A stretch of 64,000 nt of DNA, taken from the NCBI GenBank assembly GCA_016838895.1, contig JAEKNU010000004.1, forward strand, positions 62,001 through 126,000. Reading direction: 5' to 3'. A program made the translations under genes and the position numbers. The stretch comes from Chloroflexota bacterium. GTDB lineage: Bacteria; Chloroflexota; Anaerolineae; Anaerolineales; Anaerolineaceae. How positions within the stretch are numbered: the stretch's first letter is position 1; each line of letters starts with the position of its first letter. The notes under the pieces are model-generated. The model searched no databases. It was not told where the DNA came from and saw only the letters and a program-made list of their open reading frames with translations. Positions 1 to 10,490 of this stretch are shown piece by piece.

Positions 1-2142
1 ATAGATCCATGGCTTAATCATCAGTCAGCTCAAATATCCATGATTGCTGGTATCCAAGATAAAAATGGGGACCTGCTTGGTGTATTGTTGGGGCGCACTG
101 ATTTAAGTTCTAATCCATATACTCAACCAGCTATTCAGGCTTTGAATGAGATCAATATAGCGGGTGGTGAAGGGATGATTGTTGATGAAAACAATCGTAT
201 TATTTATCATCCAATCTCATCTTTGGTTATGAGTGAGTATATCGGGACATTGCCGGATCAGCCTGGGTTTTCAGAAAACCTCTCTATGGATGGGACACAA
301 AGCTATGTATATTATTATCCGGTAGCTGGCCGCCCCTGGAAAGTGCTATTATCCGTACCGATTGCTCAATCACAACAAATTGCGTTGGATATCGCAATTC
401 CGTTGTTTGTCTTGATCGTCATTTTCTCAGTGGTGGTAAGCCTCTCCCTGCGCTTTGGTTTACGGTCAGTTACTTCTTCCTTGAATTTATTGGCAACTGA
501 AGCTTCAACCATTGCAGACGGTGATTTAAATTACACCCTACGCTCACACAATGAAGATGAGGTTGGAAAGTTTAGTCAATCCTTCGAACGAATGCGCATC
601 ACCCTGAAACGTCGTATCGAGGAATTGGATGGTCTATTAAAGGTGTCCGAGGGTGTCGCCCGACATATCAATGCAGAAGATTCAATAGAAAGGATTCTGG
701 AAATCGCCTTATTGCAAGGGGCAGACTCAGTTCGGATTTTATTAATTGATCAACAGGAAAATAACGAGTCAACACACAAAATAAGATCATTCTCTGCAGG
801 AGAACTGGCAAATGATTTTGCAGCCCTGGATCAGCAAATTCTGGACATGATGGCGTTAGAAGATCAGATCATTATTTCCAATACCAATCGGATGAGAAGA
901 CTAAAACTGATGCCGATGAAGCATAAACCTGGTGCGTTAATCGCGTTACCCTTGCGAATGGAAGATGCTTATTATGGCGTGCTGTGGCTCGGCTTCAAAT
1001 CTTCCAGAACATTTGATGCTGAGCAGGTTCAATTCCTGAATACTTTGAGTAATCACGCATCTATCGCGGCAGCGAACGCTTCCTTGTTTTCGCGTGCTGT
1101 TATTGGTAGACAACGTCTTGAAGCAGTACTACGTGCGACCCCAGAAGCTGTTTTGGTGATCAATGAGGATAAGAAAGTCATTTTAATGAATCCGGCAGCG
1201 CTAAAAGTAGAAGGATTAATTCAAAAAGCAGAAGTTGATTGTCCGATTGAGCAGGTAATTAAAAATCCTGAAATCAAGAAAATATTGCTTGATTCACCTG
1301 CCTCTCCATTTGATTCATCTTATGAAGTGAACATGCCCAATGGTCATTCTTACGACGTTACATTGTCTCCAGTTTGGATATCGGAGGAAATTCCGGCCGG
1401 TGTGGTTTGCATTATGCGTGATATTACAAGATACAAACAACAGGATTTAATGAAATCGGACTTTGTTGCTACCGTCAGCCATGATTTACGGGTTCCGTTA
1501 TCAATGATGCGTGGATATGCGACGATGCTGCCAATGGTTGGAGAAATCAATGAGCAACAGCGCGATTATATGGAAAAAATCCAGGCAAGTATTGAGCGCA
1601 TGATTAAATTAACGCATAATGTATTGAATGTGCAACGGATTGAATCCGGCATGGCATTGGATATCAAGGAAATTGACCCTGGAAAAATCGTCGAGATGGT
1701 TAACCAGATTCTCGCGCCACAGACTACGCAAAAGAAAATCGATTTATCTTATGAAATTAAACTGCTGCATGACAATGAACAAATACGACTGATTGAAGCA
1801 GATGCAGATTTGTTACAACAGGCGATTTATAATCTTGTAGAAAATGCAATAAAATTTTCACCCGTTAAAGGCCGCGTGCGTGTTGTATATGAGGAGCTAG
1901 ACCAGGAAGCGTTATTTAGTGTTGAGGATAATGGTATTGGCATAGCGCCTCTGGATCTGAAAGGAATCTTTGAACACCAGCCACAACGTGGAAGTTCGGA
2001 TGGAGATGAGGATAGCGGCAGTGGGTATGGCTTAAACATAGTAAAGTCAATTGCCATGCGTCACAATGGTACTGTCTGGGTTGAGAGTACACTTGGTAAG
2101 GGCAGTACATTTTACTTACGCATCCCTAGGGTACAGATATAG
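1..2142 (+). CDS. Membrane sensor histidine kinase (5' end outside window)
   Basis: Partial gene: the frame is open to base 1 with no start codon that must be used, so the N-terminus lies upstream. Visible order is the end of an extracytoplasmic Cache-like sensor domain, one membrane segment (about 380-450), HAMP (about 460-620), GAF-like (about 650-1090), PAS (about 1120-1420), HisKA and HATPase_c. The phospho-acceptor His is in the motif SHDLRVPL (codon 1480-1482). The ATP-binding site shows the N box NLVENAIKFS, DNGIGI and GYGLNIVKS. There is no receiver domain and no response regulator downstream. It should autophosphorylate in response to an external ligand, but ligand and partner cannot be read from sequence. 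Domain types are clear; boundaries are approximate. Confidence 0.93.
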   Translation: MDPWLNHQSAQISMIAGIQDKNGDLLGVLLGRTDLSSNPYTQPAIQALNEINIAGGEGMIVDENNRIIYHPISSLVMSEYIGTLPDQPGFSENLSMDGTQSYVYYYPVAGRPWKVLLSVPIAQSQQIALDIAIPLFVLIVIFSVVVSLSLRFGLRSVTSSLNLLATEASTIADGDLNYTLRSHNEDEVGKFSQSFERMRITLKRRIEELDGLLKVSEGVARHINAEDSIERILEIALLQGADSVRILLIDQQENNESTHKIRSFSAGELANDFAALDQQILDMMALEDQIIISNTNRMRRLKLMPMKHKPGALIALPLRMEDAYYGVLWLGFKSSRTFDAEQVQFLNTLSNHASIAAANASLFSRAVIGRQRLEAVLRATPEAVLVINEDKKVILMNPAALKVEGLIQKAEVDCPIEQVIKNPEIKKILLDSPASPFDSSYEVNMPNGHSYDVTLSPVWISEEIPAGVVCIMRDITRYKQQDLMKSDFVATVSHDLRVPLSMMRGYATMLPMVGEINEQQRDYMEKIQASIERMIKLTHNVLNVQRIESGMALDIKEIDPGKIVEMVNQILAPQTTQKKIDLSYEIKLLHDNEQIRLIEADADLLQQAIYNLVENAIKFSPVKGRVRVVYEELDQEALFSVEDNGIGIAPLDLKGIFEHQPQRGSSDGDEDSGSGYGLNIVKSIAMRHNGTVWVESTLGKGSTFYLRIPRVQI

Positions 2143-2218
2143 TATTATTTTATATGGATTAGAAAGAATAAAGTTGGCAGGTATAATAAATAAAGTGCCT
2201 GATTATTCTTAAAAACTG

Positions 2219-2247
2219 TTGTACTGACAAGAGTCTTGTGATATAAT
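2219..2247 (+). promoter_or_regulatory. Predicted sigma70-type promoter of rpoC
   Basis: TTGTAC (2219-2224), a 17-base spacer and a perfect TATAAT (2242-2247). Transcription would start near 2254, giving a leader of about 115 bases before the rpoC start. This suggests rpoC has its own promoter and is not merely read through from the kinase gene. Confidence 0.6.
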
Positions 2248-2293
2248 TTTCTATTGCATGTATACCATTATTGTAGTCTTGTAACGTAACGAA

Positions 2294-2326
2294 AAAGCGC
2301 ATGGGCGGAAAAAAGTCAGGCGCTTT
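2294..2326 (+). promoter_or_regulatory. Hairpin in the rpoC leader
   Basis: AAAGCGC (2294-2300) pairs with GCGCTTT (2320-2326) across a 19-base loop and is followed by a T-rich stretch, ending about 40 bases before the rpoC start. It could be a weak terminator or attenuator for transcription entering rpoC, or a simple leader hairpin. The short stem makes this tentative. Confidence 0.3.
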
Positions 2327-2367
2327 GTTTCCGTTTTACTCCAATGGTCCGGTCAGGAGGCGATTTC

Positions 2368-5300
2368 TTGGAAACGAAAGATTTAATTGCACTTAGAATT
2401 AGTTTGGCTTCACCCGAAACGATCCGAAGTTGGTCGTATGGTGAAGTGTTGAAACCAGAGACAATCAATTATCGTCGTTTACGTCCTGAAAAGGACGGCC
2501 TTTTTTGTGAAGCGATTTTTGGTCCTTCCCGCGATTGGCAGTGCTATTGTGGAAAGTACAAAAACCCTCGTTATAAAGGGATTGTCTGTGATAAATGCGG
2601 TGTGGAAGTAACACGTTCTTCTGTCAGGCGTGAACGCATGGGGCATATTGAATTGGCTGCTCCTGTTGCTCATATCTGGTACACACGTCGTATTCCATCA
2701 TATTTGGGTTTATTGTTGGATATCTCCAGAAGGAATCTGGACCGGGTACTTTATTTCGCTCAATATATTGTTACATATGTAGATGAAGATGCCCGTGAAA
2801 AAGCTCTAAAACGCCTTGACGATGATATCAATGTCACCGAACGTGATGCTGCATCAGAGATCAACTCGAAGATTCTTGAGATTAAGAAATCTCGGGATTC
2901 TCGTATTGATGAGCTGAAACAACAACGAGACGAAATGCAGACGCGTGCTGATGAACAAATTGCCCAGCGTTTGGAACCGGTTATGAAAGAAGGACAAAGC
3001 CTGGAACGTACAATCCAGGAGGATACCGGCAAATCGCAGCGCAGTGATTTGAAATTCAGTGCAGCGGATGTGGTGATTGTAAAGAAAGGTGAGGAAATCA
3101 CTTCTGCTCATCTAAGCAAAGTTCAAAAAGTTGTTAAAGAACGCCTGGAAGATATTGAAAGTGAATTCAAAGAGCAACTTCAGCGCGAGTTGGAACAGAT
3201 AGATCTCAAGAAAGAGCAATTGAAAACAGAAGCAGATGAGCAAATGGAACTGCTGCGCAATCAATTGGAAGATCAATCATCTGAAAAGCAAGATCAAAGT
3301 TCTCGCATGCGTGATGAGTTAATGGAGTTGCGTCCGTTTACTTTCCTGAGCGAAAGCCGCTATCGAGAATTGAAATCACGTTGGGGACAGGTATTTCGGG
3401 CAGATATGGGTGCAGAAGCCTTTTATGATGTACTGCGCCGTCTTGATCTCGATAAATTGTCAGAGGATCTCTGGCATGAATTAAAAACATCAAAATCTAA
3501 ACAGAAACGCAAAAAAGCGACCACCCGTTTAAAGGTGGTGGAGGATTTTCGAAAGTCCGGTAATCGACCGGAGTGGATGATTTTAACGGTACTTCCGGTA
3601 ATTCCACCGGATCTGCGACCAATGGTTCAATTGGATGGTGGCCGCTTTGCTACCTCTGATCTGAATGATTTGTATCGTCGGGTAATTAACCGTAATAATC
3701 GTCTGAAAAGATTGCTTGAGTTGGGCGCTCCTGATGTGATTGTACGTAATGAAAAACGTATGCTCCAGGAAGCCGTTGATTCTTTGATCGATAACTCCCA
3801 ACGCGGCAAGGCTTTATCCCGCCGTGGACGCCGTGAGCTGAAATCTCTCAGTGATATGCTAAAAGGTAAGAAAGGCCGTTTCCGCCGCAACCTGTTAGGT
3901 AAACGTGTGGACTATTCTGGTCGTTCAGTTATCGTTGTTGGCCCGCAATTGAAATTATTTCAATGTGGTTTACCAAAAACGATGGCGCTGGAATTATTCC
4001 GTCCATTTGTTATCTCACGTCTGGTTTCTCATAATTATGCTGCCAATGTTAAGGGTGCCCGTCGACTGATTGAACGGAATAAACCTGAAGTTTGGGAAGT
4101 ATTAGAGGAAGTTATCGGTGAACGCCCTGTACTATTGAACCGTGCACCTACCCTTCACCGTTTGGGTATTCAGGCATTTGAGCCGGTATTAATTGAAGGA
4201 AGTGCGATTCAATTGCACCCACTGGTAACAACAGCCTTCAATGCTGACTTTGATGGTGACCAGATGGCTGTTCATGTACCATTATCTGAAAAAGCCGTAT
4301 GGGAAGCTCGCAATTTGATGCTTTCGTCCAAGAATCTCTTGAAACCTGCAGATGGTGAACCAATCATCAGTCCGTCAAAAGACATGGTATTGGGTGTCTA
4401 TTATTTAACAGTGGCTGAAAACACTGAATCATCAAAAAAGGGTGAGGCCAAACAAGTTTTTGCGGATGCTGATGAGGTTGAACTCGTCTATGCTTTAGGA
4501 AATGTGACTGTTCACGATCCAATTAAGATCAGAGTAAAAACTTGGTATAAAGATTCTTTCACCCGTATGGATGAACCACAAGAAGAAATCATTGAAACGA
4601 CTGTCGGCCGTGTAATTTTCAACCGTATATTACCGCCGGAAATTCAATTCATTAATTTTCCTCTTGATAAAGGTGGCGTGAAAGACCTGGTTGCTGAGGT
4701 CTATGAAGTATGTGGACAAGCCGTTACCACAGATATTGCTGACGCAATCAAGAGCATCGGATTTGAATATGCGATGAAATCTGGTTCAACCCTGGCTGTT
4801 TCTGATATTACGATTCCGCTGGAAAAACCGGAGATTGTGAATGCTGCTCAACAGGAAGTTGAAAAAGTAAATCGTTCATGGCGGCGCGGTTTGTTAACTG
4901 AACAAGAGCGCAATGAACGTATTATTGAAATCTGGCAGCGGACGACAAAAGTTGTCGCAAGTGCCGTACGTGCCAATATGGATCCAAACGGAAACCTCTC
5001 AACAATGGCGAATTCAGGAGCAACAAAAGGTGGATTTGGTCCGATTTCACAGTTGGCTGGTATGCGCGGTTTGATGGCAGATCCATCAGGACGTATTATC
5101 AGACTGCCAATTCTCTCGAATTTCCGTGAAGGCTTGACTGCTCTTGAGTATTTCATTTCTACACATGGTGCTCGTAAAGGTTTGGCTGATACAGCGTTAC
5201 GAACAGCAGATGCTGGATACTTAACCCGTCGTCTGGTTGATGTAGCCCAAGATATTATCATTAATGAATATGATTGTGAAACATCAGAGGGTATTTGGGT

Positions 5301-6651
5301 GCGTAAAGCCGATGATGTTGCCGGTCAATCCTTCTCATCACGTTTGTATGGTCGCGTCGTTGCTGAACGAGTTGTTGATCCTAGTACAGGTGAGATTCTT
5401 GTTGAGAAAAATGGAAAATTAGACCACACTTCCGTTCGTAAAGTTGTAGACACCGAAATCGATATGGTAAAAGTGCGATCTGCGCTTACCTGTGAACTTA
5501 TTCACGGTATTTGCCAAAAATGTTATGGCATTGATCTTGGACGGGGTGATCTTGTAGACTTAGGGGCAGCTGTTGGTACTGTGGCAGCCCAGTCAATTGG
5601 TGAACCTGGTACCCAGCTTACCTTACGTACCTTCCATACTGGTGGTGTGGCAGCTGGTGGCGACATTACCACCGGTCTTCCTCGGGTTGAAGAATTGTTT
5701 GAAGCTCGTCGCGCACCAAAAGGTGAAGCGGTGGTAACCACAATTGATGGTGTAGCTAATATTATTCAATCGGACCGTTATAGTGAACAACGTACCGTAC
5801 GTGTTGAACATAGTGAAATTGTCAGTGATGAATATTCCATTCCTGAGGAATGGAATATCAGTGTCAAGGACGAACAAACCGTCTCGGTTGGGGATGAGAT
5901 TGCATCACTAGGTGAAGCTCAGGTAACGGCACAGCATACCGGTCAGGTACGCATTGAAGGCGGAAAAGTCATTGTCTCTTATGAACAGAAAGAATCAGAA
6001 GATTACGAGATTCCAACCACCGCACGTATACTAATTCGTGATGGTGAGCATGTAACCGCTGGTTTGCCACTGACAGAAGGCTCGTTAAATCCCCATACGG
6101 TGCTTCGTATCAATGGTCGTGATGCCTGTATGATGTATTTGATGACTGAAGTTCAGCAAGTTTACCGGGCCCAGGGTCAGAATATTAATGACAAGCACTT
6201 TGAAGTCATTATTCGCAAACTGATTGGACGGGTACAGGTTGTTCGTTCTGGCGATAGTCATTATCTGCCGATGGATATTGTAGATCGTCTTGAAATCAAA
6301 AATGTTAATGAAGCCTTGATTGAAGAAGGCAAACAACCGGCAAAATATGTTGAAATATTGCAAGGTGTGACCAAAGCCTCATTGAGTACTGATTCCTTCC
6401 TCTCTGCCTCATCCTTCCAGCATACCATCAAGGTATTGGCAGGTGCTGCCATTGCAGCATTGGAGGATCCGCTATATGGCTTGAAAGAAAATGTGATCAT
6501 CGGTAAGCTGATACCGGCTGGTACGGGCTTTGAACAAGGAAAATTCAGCCCAGTTGTTAAGGAAGTATTACCTTTAGTGGGCATTGAAGAAGATTCTGGC
6601 GAATCTGCGGAAGATTTTTCACCCGATTTTATGCCAAATCTGCCCGGTTAA
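2368..6651 (+). CDS. rpoC: DNA-directed RNA polymerase subunit beta'
   Basis: Catalytic beta' subunit of RNA polymerase. Start chosen at TTG 2368: a perfect AGGAGG (2355-2360) lies 7 bases upstream, and the protein then begins [16 protein letters not shown]. The in-frame ATG at 2344 has no ribosome site. Visible landmarks: the N-terminal zinc site CYCG...CDKCG, the Mg-binding NADFDGD (4240-4260), the bridge helix/trigger loop region with ANFREGL-like [12 protein letters not shown] and [21 protein letters not shown], and the second zinc site ending CQKCYG. About 1427 residues. An insertion of about 180 mostly charged, coiled-coil-like residues (2791-3333) follows the zinc-finger region. rpoB, the usual upstream neighbour, is not present here. 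Confidence 0.98.
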   Translation: METKDLIALRISLASPETIRSWSYGEVLKPETINYRRLRPEKDGLFCEAIFGPSRDWQCYCGKYKNPRYKGIVCDKCGVEVTRSSVRRERMGHIELAAPVAHIWYTRRIPSYLGLLLDISRRNLDRVLYFAQYIVTYVDEDAREKALKRLDDDINVTERDAASEINSKILEIKKSRDSRIDELKQQRDEMQTRADEQIAQRLEPVMKEGQSLERTIQEDTGKSQRSDLKFSAADVVIVKKGEEITSAHLSKVQKVVKERLEDIESEFKEQLQRELEQIDLKKEQLKTEADEQMELLRNQLEDQSSEKQDQSSRMRDELMELRPFTFLSESRYRELKSRWGQVFRADMGAEAFYDVLRRLDLDKLSEDLWHELKTSKSKQKRKKATTRLKVVEDFRKSGNRPEWMILTVLPVIPPDLRPMVQLDGGRFATSDLNDLYRRVINRNNRLKRLLELGAPDVIVRNEKRMLQEAVDSLIDNSQRGKALSRRGRRELKSLSDMLKGKKGRFRRNLLGKRVDYSGRSVIVVGPQLKLFQCGLPKTMALELFRPFVISRLVSHNYAANVKGARRLIERNKPEVWEVLEEVIGERPVLLNRAPTLHRLGIQAFEPVLIEGSAIQLHPLVTTAFNADFDGDQMAVHVPLSEKAVWEARNLMLSSKNLLKPADGEPIISPSKDMVLGVYYLTVAENTESSKKGEAKQVFADADEVELVYALGNVTVHDPIKIRVKTWYKDSFTRMDEPQEEIIETTVGRVIFNRILPPEIQFINFPLDKGGVKDLVAEVYEVCGQAVTTDIADAIKSIGFEYAMKSGSTLAVSDITIPLEKPEIVNAAQQEVEKVNRSWRRGLLTEQERNERIIEIWQRTTKVVASAVRANMDPNGNLSTMANSGATKGGFGPISQLAGMRGLMADPSGRIIRLPILSNFREGLTALEYFISTHGARKGLADTALRTADAGYLTRRLVDVAQDIIINEYDCETSEGIWVRKADDVAGQSFSSRLYGRVVAERVVDPSTGEILVEKNGKLDHTSVRKVVDTEIDMVKVRSALTCELIHGICQKCYGIDLGRGDLVDLGAAVGTVAAQSIGEPGTQLTLRTFHTGGVAAGGDITTGLPRVEELFEARRAPKGEAVVTTIDGVANIIQSDRYSEQRTVRVEHSEIVSDEYSIPEEWNISVKDEQTVSVGDEIASLGEAQVTAQHTGQVRIEGGKVIVSYEQKESEDYEIPTTARILIRDGEHVTAGLPLTEGSLNPHTVLRINGRDACMMYLMTEVQQVYRAQGQNINDKHFEVIIRKLIGRVQVVRSGDSHYLPMDIVDRLEIKNVNEALIEEGKQPAKYVEILQGVTKASLSTDSFLSASSFQHTIKVLAGAAIAALEDPLYGLKENVIIGKLIPAGTGFEQGKFSPVVKEVLPLVGIEEDSGESAEDFSPDFMPNLPG
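5832..5858 (+). repeat. Perfect 12-bp inverted repeat inside rpoC
   Basis: ATATTCCATTCC (5832-5843) and GGAATGGAATAT (5847-5858) are exact inverted copies with a 3-base TGA spacer. In mRNA this would be a tight hairpin within the 3' third of rpoC. The frame reads through it, encoding SIPEEWNIS, so it is not a gene boundary. Confidence 0.85.
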
Positions 6652-6681
6652 TCACCCTGACAGCGTACGATTAATCAATTG

Positions 6682-6717
6682 AAAACCTGTAGAATTAAAT
6701 TTCTACAGGTTTTGTTT
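6682..6717 (+). terminator. Rho-independent terminator after rpoC
   Basis: Stem AAAACCTGTAGAA (6682-6694) pairs with TTCTACAGGTTTT (6701-6713) around a 6-base loop, followed by GTTT. It lies 30 bases past the rpoC stop and just before the gyrA promoter. Confidence 0.8.
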
Positions 6718-6727
6718 ATCTGTAGAG

Positions 6728-6756
6728 TTGACGCAAAACATTTTTTTCCTTATGAT
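6728..6756 (+). promoter_or_regulatory. Predicted strong sigma70-type promoter of gyrA
   Basis: TTGACG (6728-6733), exactly 17 bases, then TATGAT (6751-6756). Both boxes are one mismatch from consensus. It lies after the rpoC terminator and about 65 bases before the gyrA start, so the two genes form separate units. Confidence 0.7.
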
Positions 6757-6820
6757 AGGGATGATTCAATAGAAAAGAAAGTATCCGCAAAATTGTGGTT
6801 ATGAAGAAGAGGAGACATTA

Positions 6821-9337
6821 ATGGAAATTGGATTGGTAAAGCAAGTTGATATTGACCAAGAAATGCAGCAATCCTATCTTGATTATGCAATGAGTGTTAT
6901 CGTTTCACGCGCATTGCCGGATGCGCGTGATGGCATGAAGCCCGTACAAAGGCGAATTTTATACTCCATGTATGATATGGGAATCCGGGCGAACTCCGAT
7001 TATAAAAAATCTGCCAGAATTGTGGGGGATGTACTGGGAAAATATCATCCGCATGGTGATATGGCTGTGTATGAAGCTATGGCCCGTATGGCGCAAGAAT
7101 TTTCTGTTCGGTATCCTATGGTAGATGGGCAGGGTAACTTCGGTAGCGTTGACGGAGATCCCCCCGCGGCTATGCGTTATACCGAAGCTCGATTGAAACC
7201 ATTTGCGATTGATATACTGAATCAATTAGATCGTGATACCGTTGATTTTACGCGCAATTTTGATGATACATTAAATGAACCAGCCGTTTTACCCGCCGCA
7301 ATACCCAATATGCTGGTAAATGGTGCGTCTGGTATCGCTGTCGGTATGGCGACAAATATTCCACCTCATAACCTGAACGAAGTGATTGATGCCATCTTTT
7401 ACATGTTGGACCGCTGGGAAAAAATAGACGATATCTCTGTGGATGATTTATTGGAATTTGTTAAGGGACCTGATTTTCCAACAGGTGGAATCATTTTACA
7501 AAATGACGAAGTGATGGAAATTAATGGTGCTTACGCAACCGGACGTGGAAGAATAAAAGTTCGGGGTAGAGTACAAATTGAAGAAATTTCACGTGGTAGA
7601 GATCGCATCCTGATATCAGAGATCCCTTACCAAACCAACAAGACGACTTTGATAGAACGTATTGCCAGTTTAGCCCGAGATGGAAAAATTGAGGGTATAT
7701 CAGATTTACGCGATGAATCTGATCGGCAGGGCATGCGTATTGTGATTGAATGTACAAAGAACGCTGATACAGATAATGTCTTACGCGCACTTTATCAGAA
7801 GACACCCTTGCAATCCACGTTTGGTATTAATATGTTGGCTTTGGTCAATGGGGAGCCTAAATTACTCAGTCTGAAACAAGCTATAAAAGTCTATATTGAA
7901 CACCGCATTGAAATTATCCGCCGTCGTGCGGAATATGATCTGGAAAAAGCCAAACAGCGCGCACACATCCTTGAAGGATTGCGTATAGCAATTAGCCATT
8001 TAGATGAAATTATTGATATCATCCGAAAATCATCAGATACAGATACCGCCCGACAACGGTTAATGAAGAAGTTCAAACTTAGCCAAATACAGGCGAATGC
8101 TATTTTAGACATGCCTCTGAAGCGATTATCGGCACTGGAGCGCAAAAAAATCGAGGATGAGTACAAAGCCTTGATGAAAACAATTAAAGAGCTTCAGGCT
8201 TTGCTAAAATCGCCCAAGAAAATGCGTGCCTTGGTTAAGGAAGAATTAGCTGAAATACAAACCGTATATGGCGATCGCCGACGAACGCAAATTGTCTCTC
8301 TCAAGGCAGGGGAATCTGCTACTGAAATGTTAACAGCCTCGGACCTTACACCTGAAGAAGTTGTCTGGATCGGATTGACCGAAGACGGATTAATTGGTCG
8401 ATCATTGACGAATAAATTACCCCGGGTAAGTGGCAACAATGCGCCAATTCGCTTACTGAAATCAACTACACATCAGACCTTATTCCTGGGCGCTACAGAT
8501 GGACGGACAATGTCAATTGCTGTTGAAGCTTTGCCAACGGTAGATAGTTTCCAAACCGGTGTTCATTTCAGCAGTGTTAGTGGTTTTACTGATCGAGATG
8601 ATATAACTTGTATGGCTTCTATAAAGCAATCGAAATTACCAGAGGAGCCATTTTATATCTGTTCTGTAACACGCAAGGGCATGATTAAGAAAAGTGACAT
8701 TTCAGAGCTACCTGGGCCTGCTTCGGCACCATTCCAGTTGATGAAAATTGCATCGGATGATGAAATGGGCTGGATTTTCTTTACAAACGGGACTGATGAA
8801 ATAAATATGGTCACTACTGATGGTATGGGGATCAAGTTCAGTGAGGATGATGTACGCTCAATGGGGCTCGTCGCTGGCGGTGTAAATGGGATAAAACTGA
8901 AGAGTGAAGTGGATATCATTGTTGGTGCTGGCATTGTAAATGAAGGAGAATATGTAATTTGTGCAGCCAATGATGGGCAGCTATGGAAGATACCCACTGA
9001 TGACCTGGTACTACAGGGCAGATATGGACAAGGAACCATTATGGTCAGGTTATCGAATGACGCGAAATTAATTGGGTCTTGTATGTTATCTGACAGTGAA
9101 AGTTTCTTGGCACATTTCCATAGATTAGCCAGTAAACAATTACAGGCCAAGGCATTTTCTCAAAATAGCAGAGCCAGGATCACAAAACAATCGATACCTG
9201 TAACCAAAGGGGATTCCTTGATTGAACTCACCCAGTATGATGACTATGAAAAGTACTGGCACAAAGCATTGGCTCCTAAAAAAGGAAAAGCAAAAAAGAA
9301 GAAAAGCGCACAGTCTACATTACCAGGGATTGAATAA
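6821..9337 (+). CDS. gyrA: Type IIA topoisomerase subunit A (GyrA/ParC family)
   Basis: DNA-cleaving subunit of a gyrase or topoisomerase IV; passes one duplex through another together with a GyrB/ParE ATPase subunit. 838 residues with a GAGGAG ribosome site. The catalytic Tyr is residue 120 (codon 7178-7180) in [10 protein letters not shown]. The N-terminal breakage domain, coiled coil and C-terminal beta-pinwheel follow in normal order. The expected GyrA box (QRRGGKG-like) at the start of the pinwheel, which marks DNA-wrapping gyrases, is not found. ParC-like activity or a divergent gyrase is therefore possible. The tail is Lys-rich and ends LPGIE. No gyrB/parE is adjacent. Family certain; gyrase versus topo IV unresolved. 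Confidence 0.9.
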   Translation: MEIGLVKQVDIDQEMQQSYLDYAMSVIVSRALPDARDGMKPVQRRILYSMYDMGIRANSDYKKSARIVGDVLGKYHPHGDMAVYEAMARMAQEFSVRYPMVDGQGNFGSVDGDPPAAMRYTEARLKPFAIDILNQLDRDTVDFTRNFDDTLNEPAVLPAAIPNMLVNGASGIAVGMATNIPPHNLNEVIDAIFYMLDRWEKIDDISVDDLLEFVKGPDFPTGGIILQNDEVMEINGAYATGRGRIKVRGRVQIEEISRGRDRILISEIPYQTNKTTLIERIASLARDGKIEGISDLRDESDRQGMRIVIECTKNADTDNVLRALYQKTPLQSTFGINMLALVNGEPKLLSLKQAIKVYIEHRIEIIRRRAEYDLEKAKQRAHILEGLRIAISHLDEIIDIIRKSSDTDTARQRLMKKFKLSQIQANAILDMPLKRLSALERKKIEDEYKALMKTIKELQALLKSPKKMRALVKEELAEIQTVYGDRRRTQIVSLKAGESATEMLTASDLTPEEVVWIGLTEDGLIGRSLTNKLPRVSGNNAPIRLLKSTTHQTLFLGATDGRTMSIAVEALPTVDSFQTGVHFSSVSGFTDRDDITCMASIKQSKLPEEPFYICSVTRKGMIKKSDISELPGPASAPFQLMKIASDDEMGWIFFTNGTDEINMVTTDGMGIKFSEDDVRSMGLVAGGVNGIKLKSEVDIIVGAGIVNEGEYVICAANDGQLWKIPTDDLVLQGRYGQGTIMVRLSNDAKLIGSCMLSDSESFLAHFHRLASKQLQAKAFSQNSRARITKQSIPVTKGDSLIELTQYDDYEKYWHKALAPKKGKAKKKKSAQSTLPGIE

Positions 9338-9340
9338 CTA

Positions 9341-9375
9341 AAAAACGAGGTGGTTAACTGACCACCTCGTTTTTT
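9341..9375. terminator. Bidirectional terminator between gyrA and the glycosidase-like gene
   Basis: AAAAACGAGGTGGT (9341-9354) pairs perfectly with ACCACCTCGTTTTT (9361-9374), 6-base loop, with A and T runs on the two sides. It can serve both gyrA (+) and the convergent minus-strand gene ending at 9390. Confidence 0.9.
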
Positions 9376-9389
9376 ATATAGCAAGTTCA

Positions 9390-10487
9390 TTAACTGATTG
9401 TAAAATAACTATAATGATAGACAATTTTTCCATTGTGTAACCCCAATGTATCATTGCCATCAATAATTTTTCCAGAGGATGATGTTGCCTGCCAGTTGAA
9501 ATGACGGGTTGTTTCATCGCCGGTTAAATTTGTCATCGTGAATTGCGCTGCGGGCATGCGGGTGACAATAAAATCAAGAAACCAATCCTGAATAGCTGGC
9601 TTACCTTGAATGGTTTTTTCAGCGGTGATATGTACTCCACGATCATGGTATAAATTTGCCAACAAGGGTGCGTTGCGAGCATTTAATCCATTGATATACT
9701 GTACAGCAATATCCCCAGGATCTGGAGCTCCTCCCCAGTCATAATTAGAAATCGCATTCCATACCGGCTTCATTATTGTGCGGCCATAATACCATTCAAA
9801 ATAATTTACGGAACTCATCCCAAGTTCCTGAGCTTTATCCATGAATTCAATTACATCTGCTGGCGTTGGTTCCCAATCTCCGGCTTTATACATTGGTCCG
9901 GTAGGCATAATGGGGCGGTAGGGTGAAATATTTTTAAATTCGTTCAATGTCCGTTCAAGTTGTGCACCCGGATTATGAGCGCCCTGCCAGTACACCTGAG
10001 GCATATTATAGTCACACTTGTTCAGAAACGTAGACCATGGTAATTCAGGATGATATGTAGGGAAACGATAGGAGCACAACGCGATTGGCGTGTTTGGCAA
10101 TCCTGAACGCAAGGCATTCATATAAGTTTCTGCTGCGGCCTGGCGGCCATCTAATTTATACTCTGCTTCAGCATCAATCACATAGCCATCCAGGTTAAAT
10201 TCCTTGGTACGTTTCACTGCTATTGCTGCTTCACCAGCGGGATTGTAGCCATATACATAATGCCATCCCCAAACACCAATTCCCTTGGCACGTAAAGCAC
10301 TGACAACATCTGGAACCAAGTCCACTCCTGTTGATTTATCAACATTGTATGGGCCGGTAGCTTCAGCGACTTTAATTAATACATAGCTGTAACCAGCATT
10401 TTTTGCTACTGTAGCAATTTGCTCGGCGTTTCCATTTTCAACTCTGGCAATTTGCCAGATCATCATGCCTTTGCCTTTAACTGCCAT
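9390..10487 (-). CDS. TIM-barrel glycosidase-like protein with C-terminal NTF2/SnoaL-like domain
   Basis: 365 residues in two parts. Residues 1-250 resemble the TIM-barrel lysozyme/glycosidase-like fold (GH25-like or DUF1906-like): alternating beta strands such as YVLIKVAE, GIGVWGWHYVYG, LDGYVIDAEAEYK, with acidic residues at strand ends. Residues 260-365 resemble an NTF2/SnoaL-like cone domain (IAVQYINGLNARNAPLLANL... HNGKIVYHYSY). No signal peptide or membrane segment is evident, so a cytoplasmic place or non-classical export is implied. GGGAG ribosome site. It starts 3 bases after the HD-domain gene stop, so the two are co-transcribed. Substrate unknown; the fold assignment is from pattern only. 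Confidence 0.65.
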   Translation of the reverse strand: MAVKGKGMMIWQIARVENGNAEQIATVAKNAGYSYVLIKVAEATGPYNVDKSTGVDLVPDVVSALRAKGIGVWGWHYVYGYNPAGEAAIAVKRTKEFNLDGYVIDAEAEYKLDGRQAAAETYMNALRSGLPNTPIALCSYRFPTYHPELPWSTFLNKCDYNMPQVYWQGAHNPGAQLERTLNEFKNISPYRPIMPTGPMYKAGDWEPTPADVIEFMDKAQELGMSSVNYFEWYYGRTIMKPVWNAISNYDWGGAPDPGDIAVQYINGLNARNAPLLANLYHDRGVHITAEKTIQGKPAIQDWFLDFIVTRMPAAQFTMTNLTGDETTRHFNWQATSSSGKIIDGNDTLGLHNGKIVYHYSYFTIS

Positions 10488-10490
10488 TGC

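Noticed and set aside
2344-2367. ATG 2344 as the rpoC start
   Set aside because: The AGGAGG site lies between this ATG and TTG 2368, so it can only serve the TTG.
4848-5261. 137-residue minus-strand frame inside rpoC
   Set aside because: Fully antisense to conserved beta' sequence, with low-complexity composition; a shadow frame.
8653-9150. 165-residue minus-strand frame inside gyrA
   Set aside because: Antisense to the pinwheel domain, no domain features; a shadow frame.
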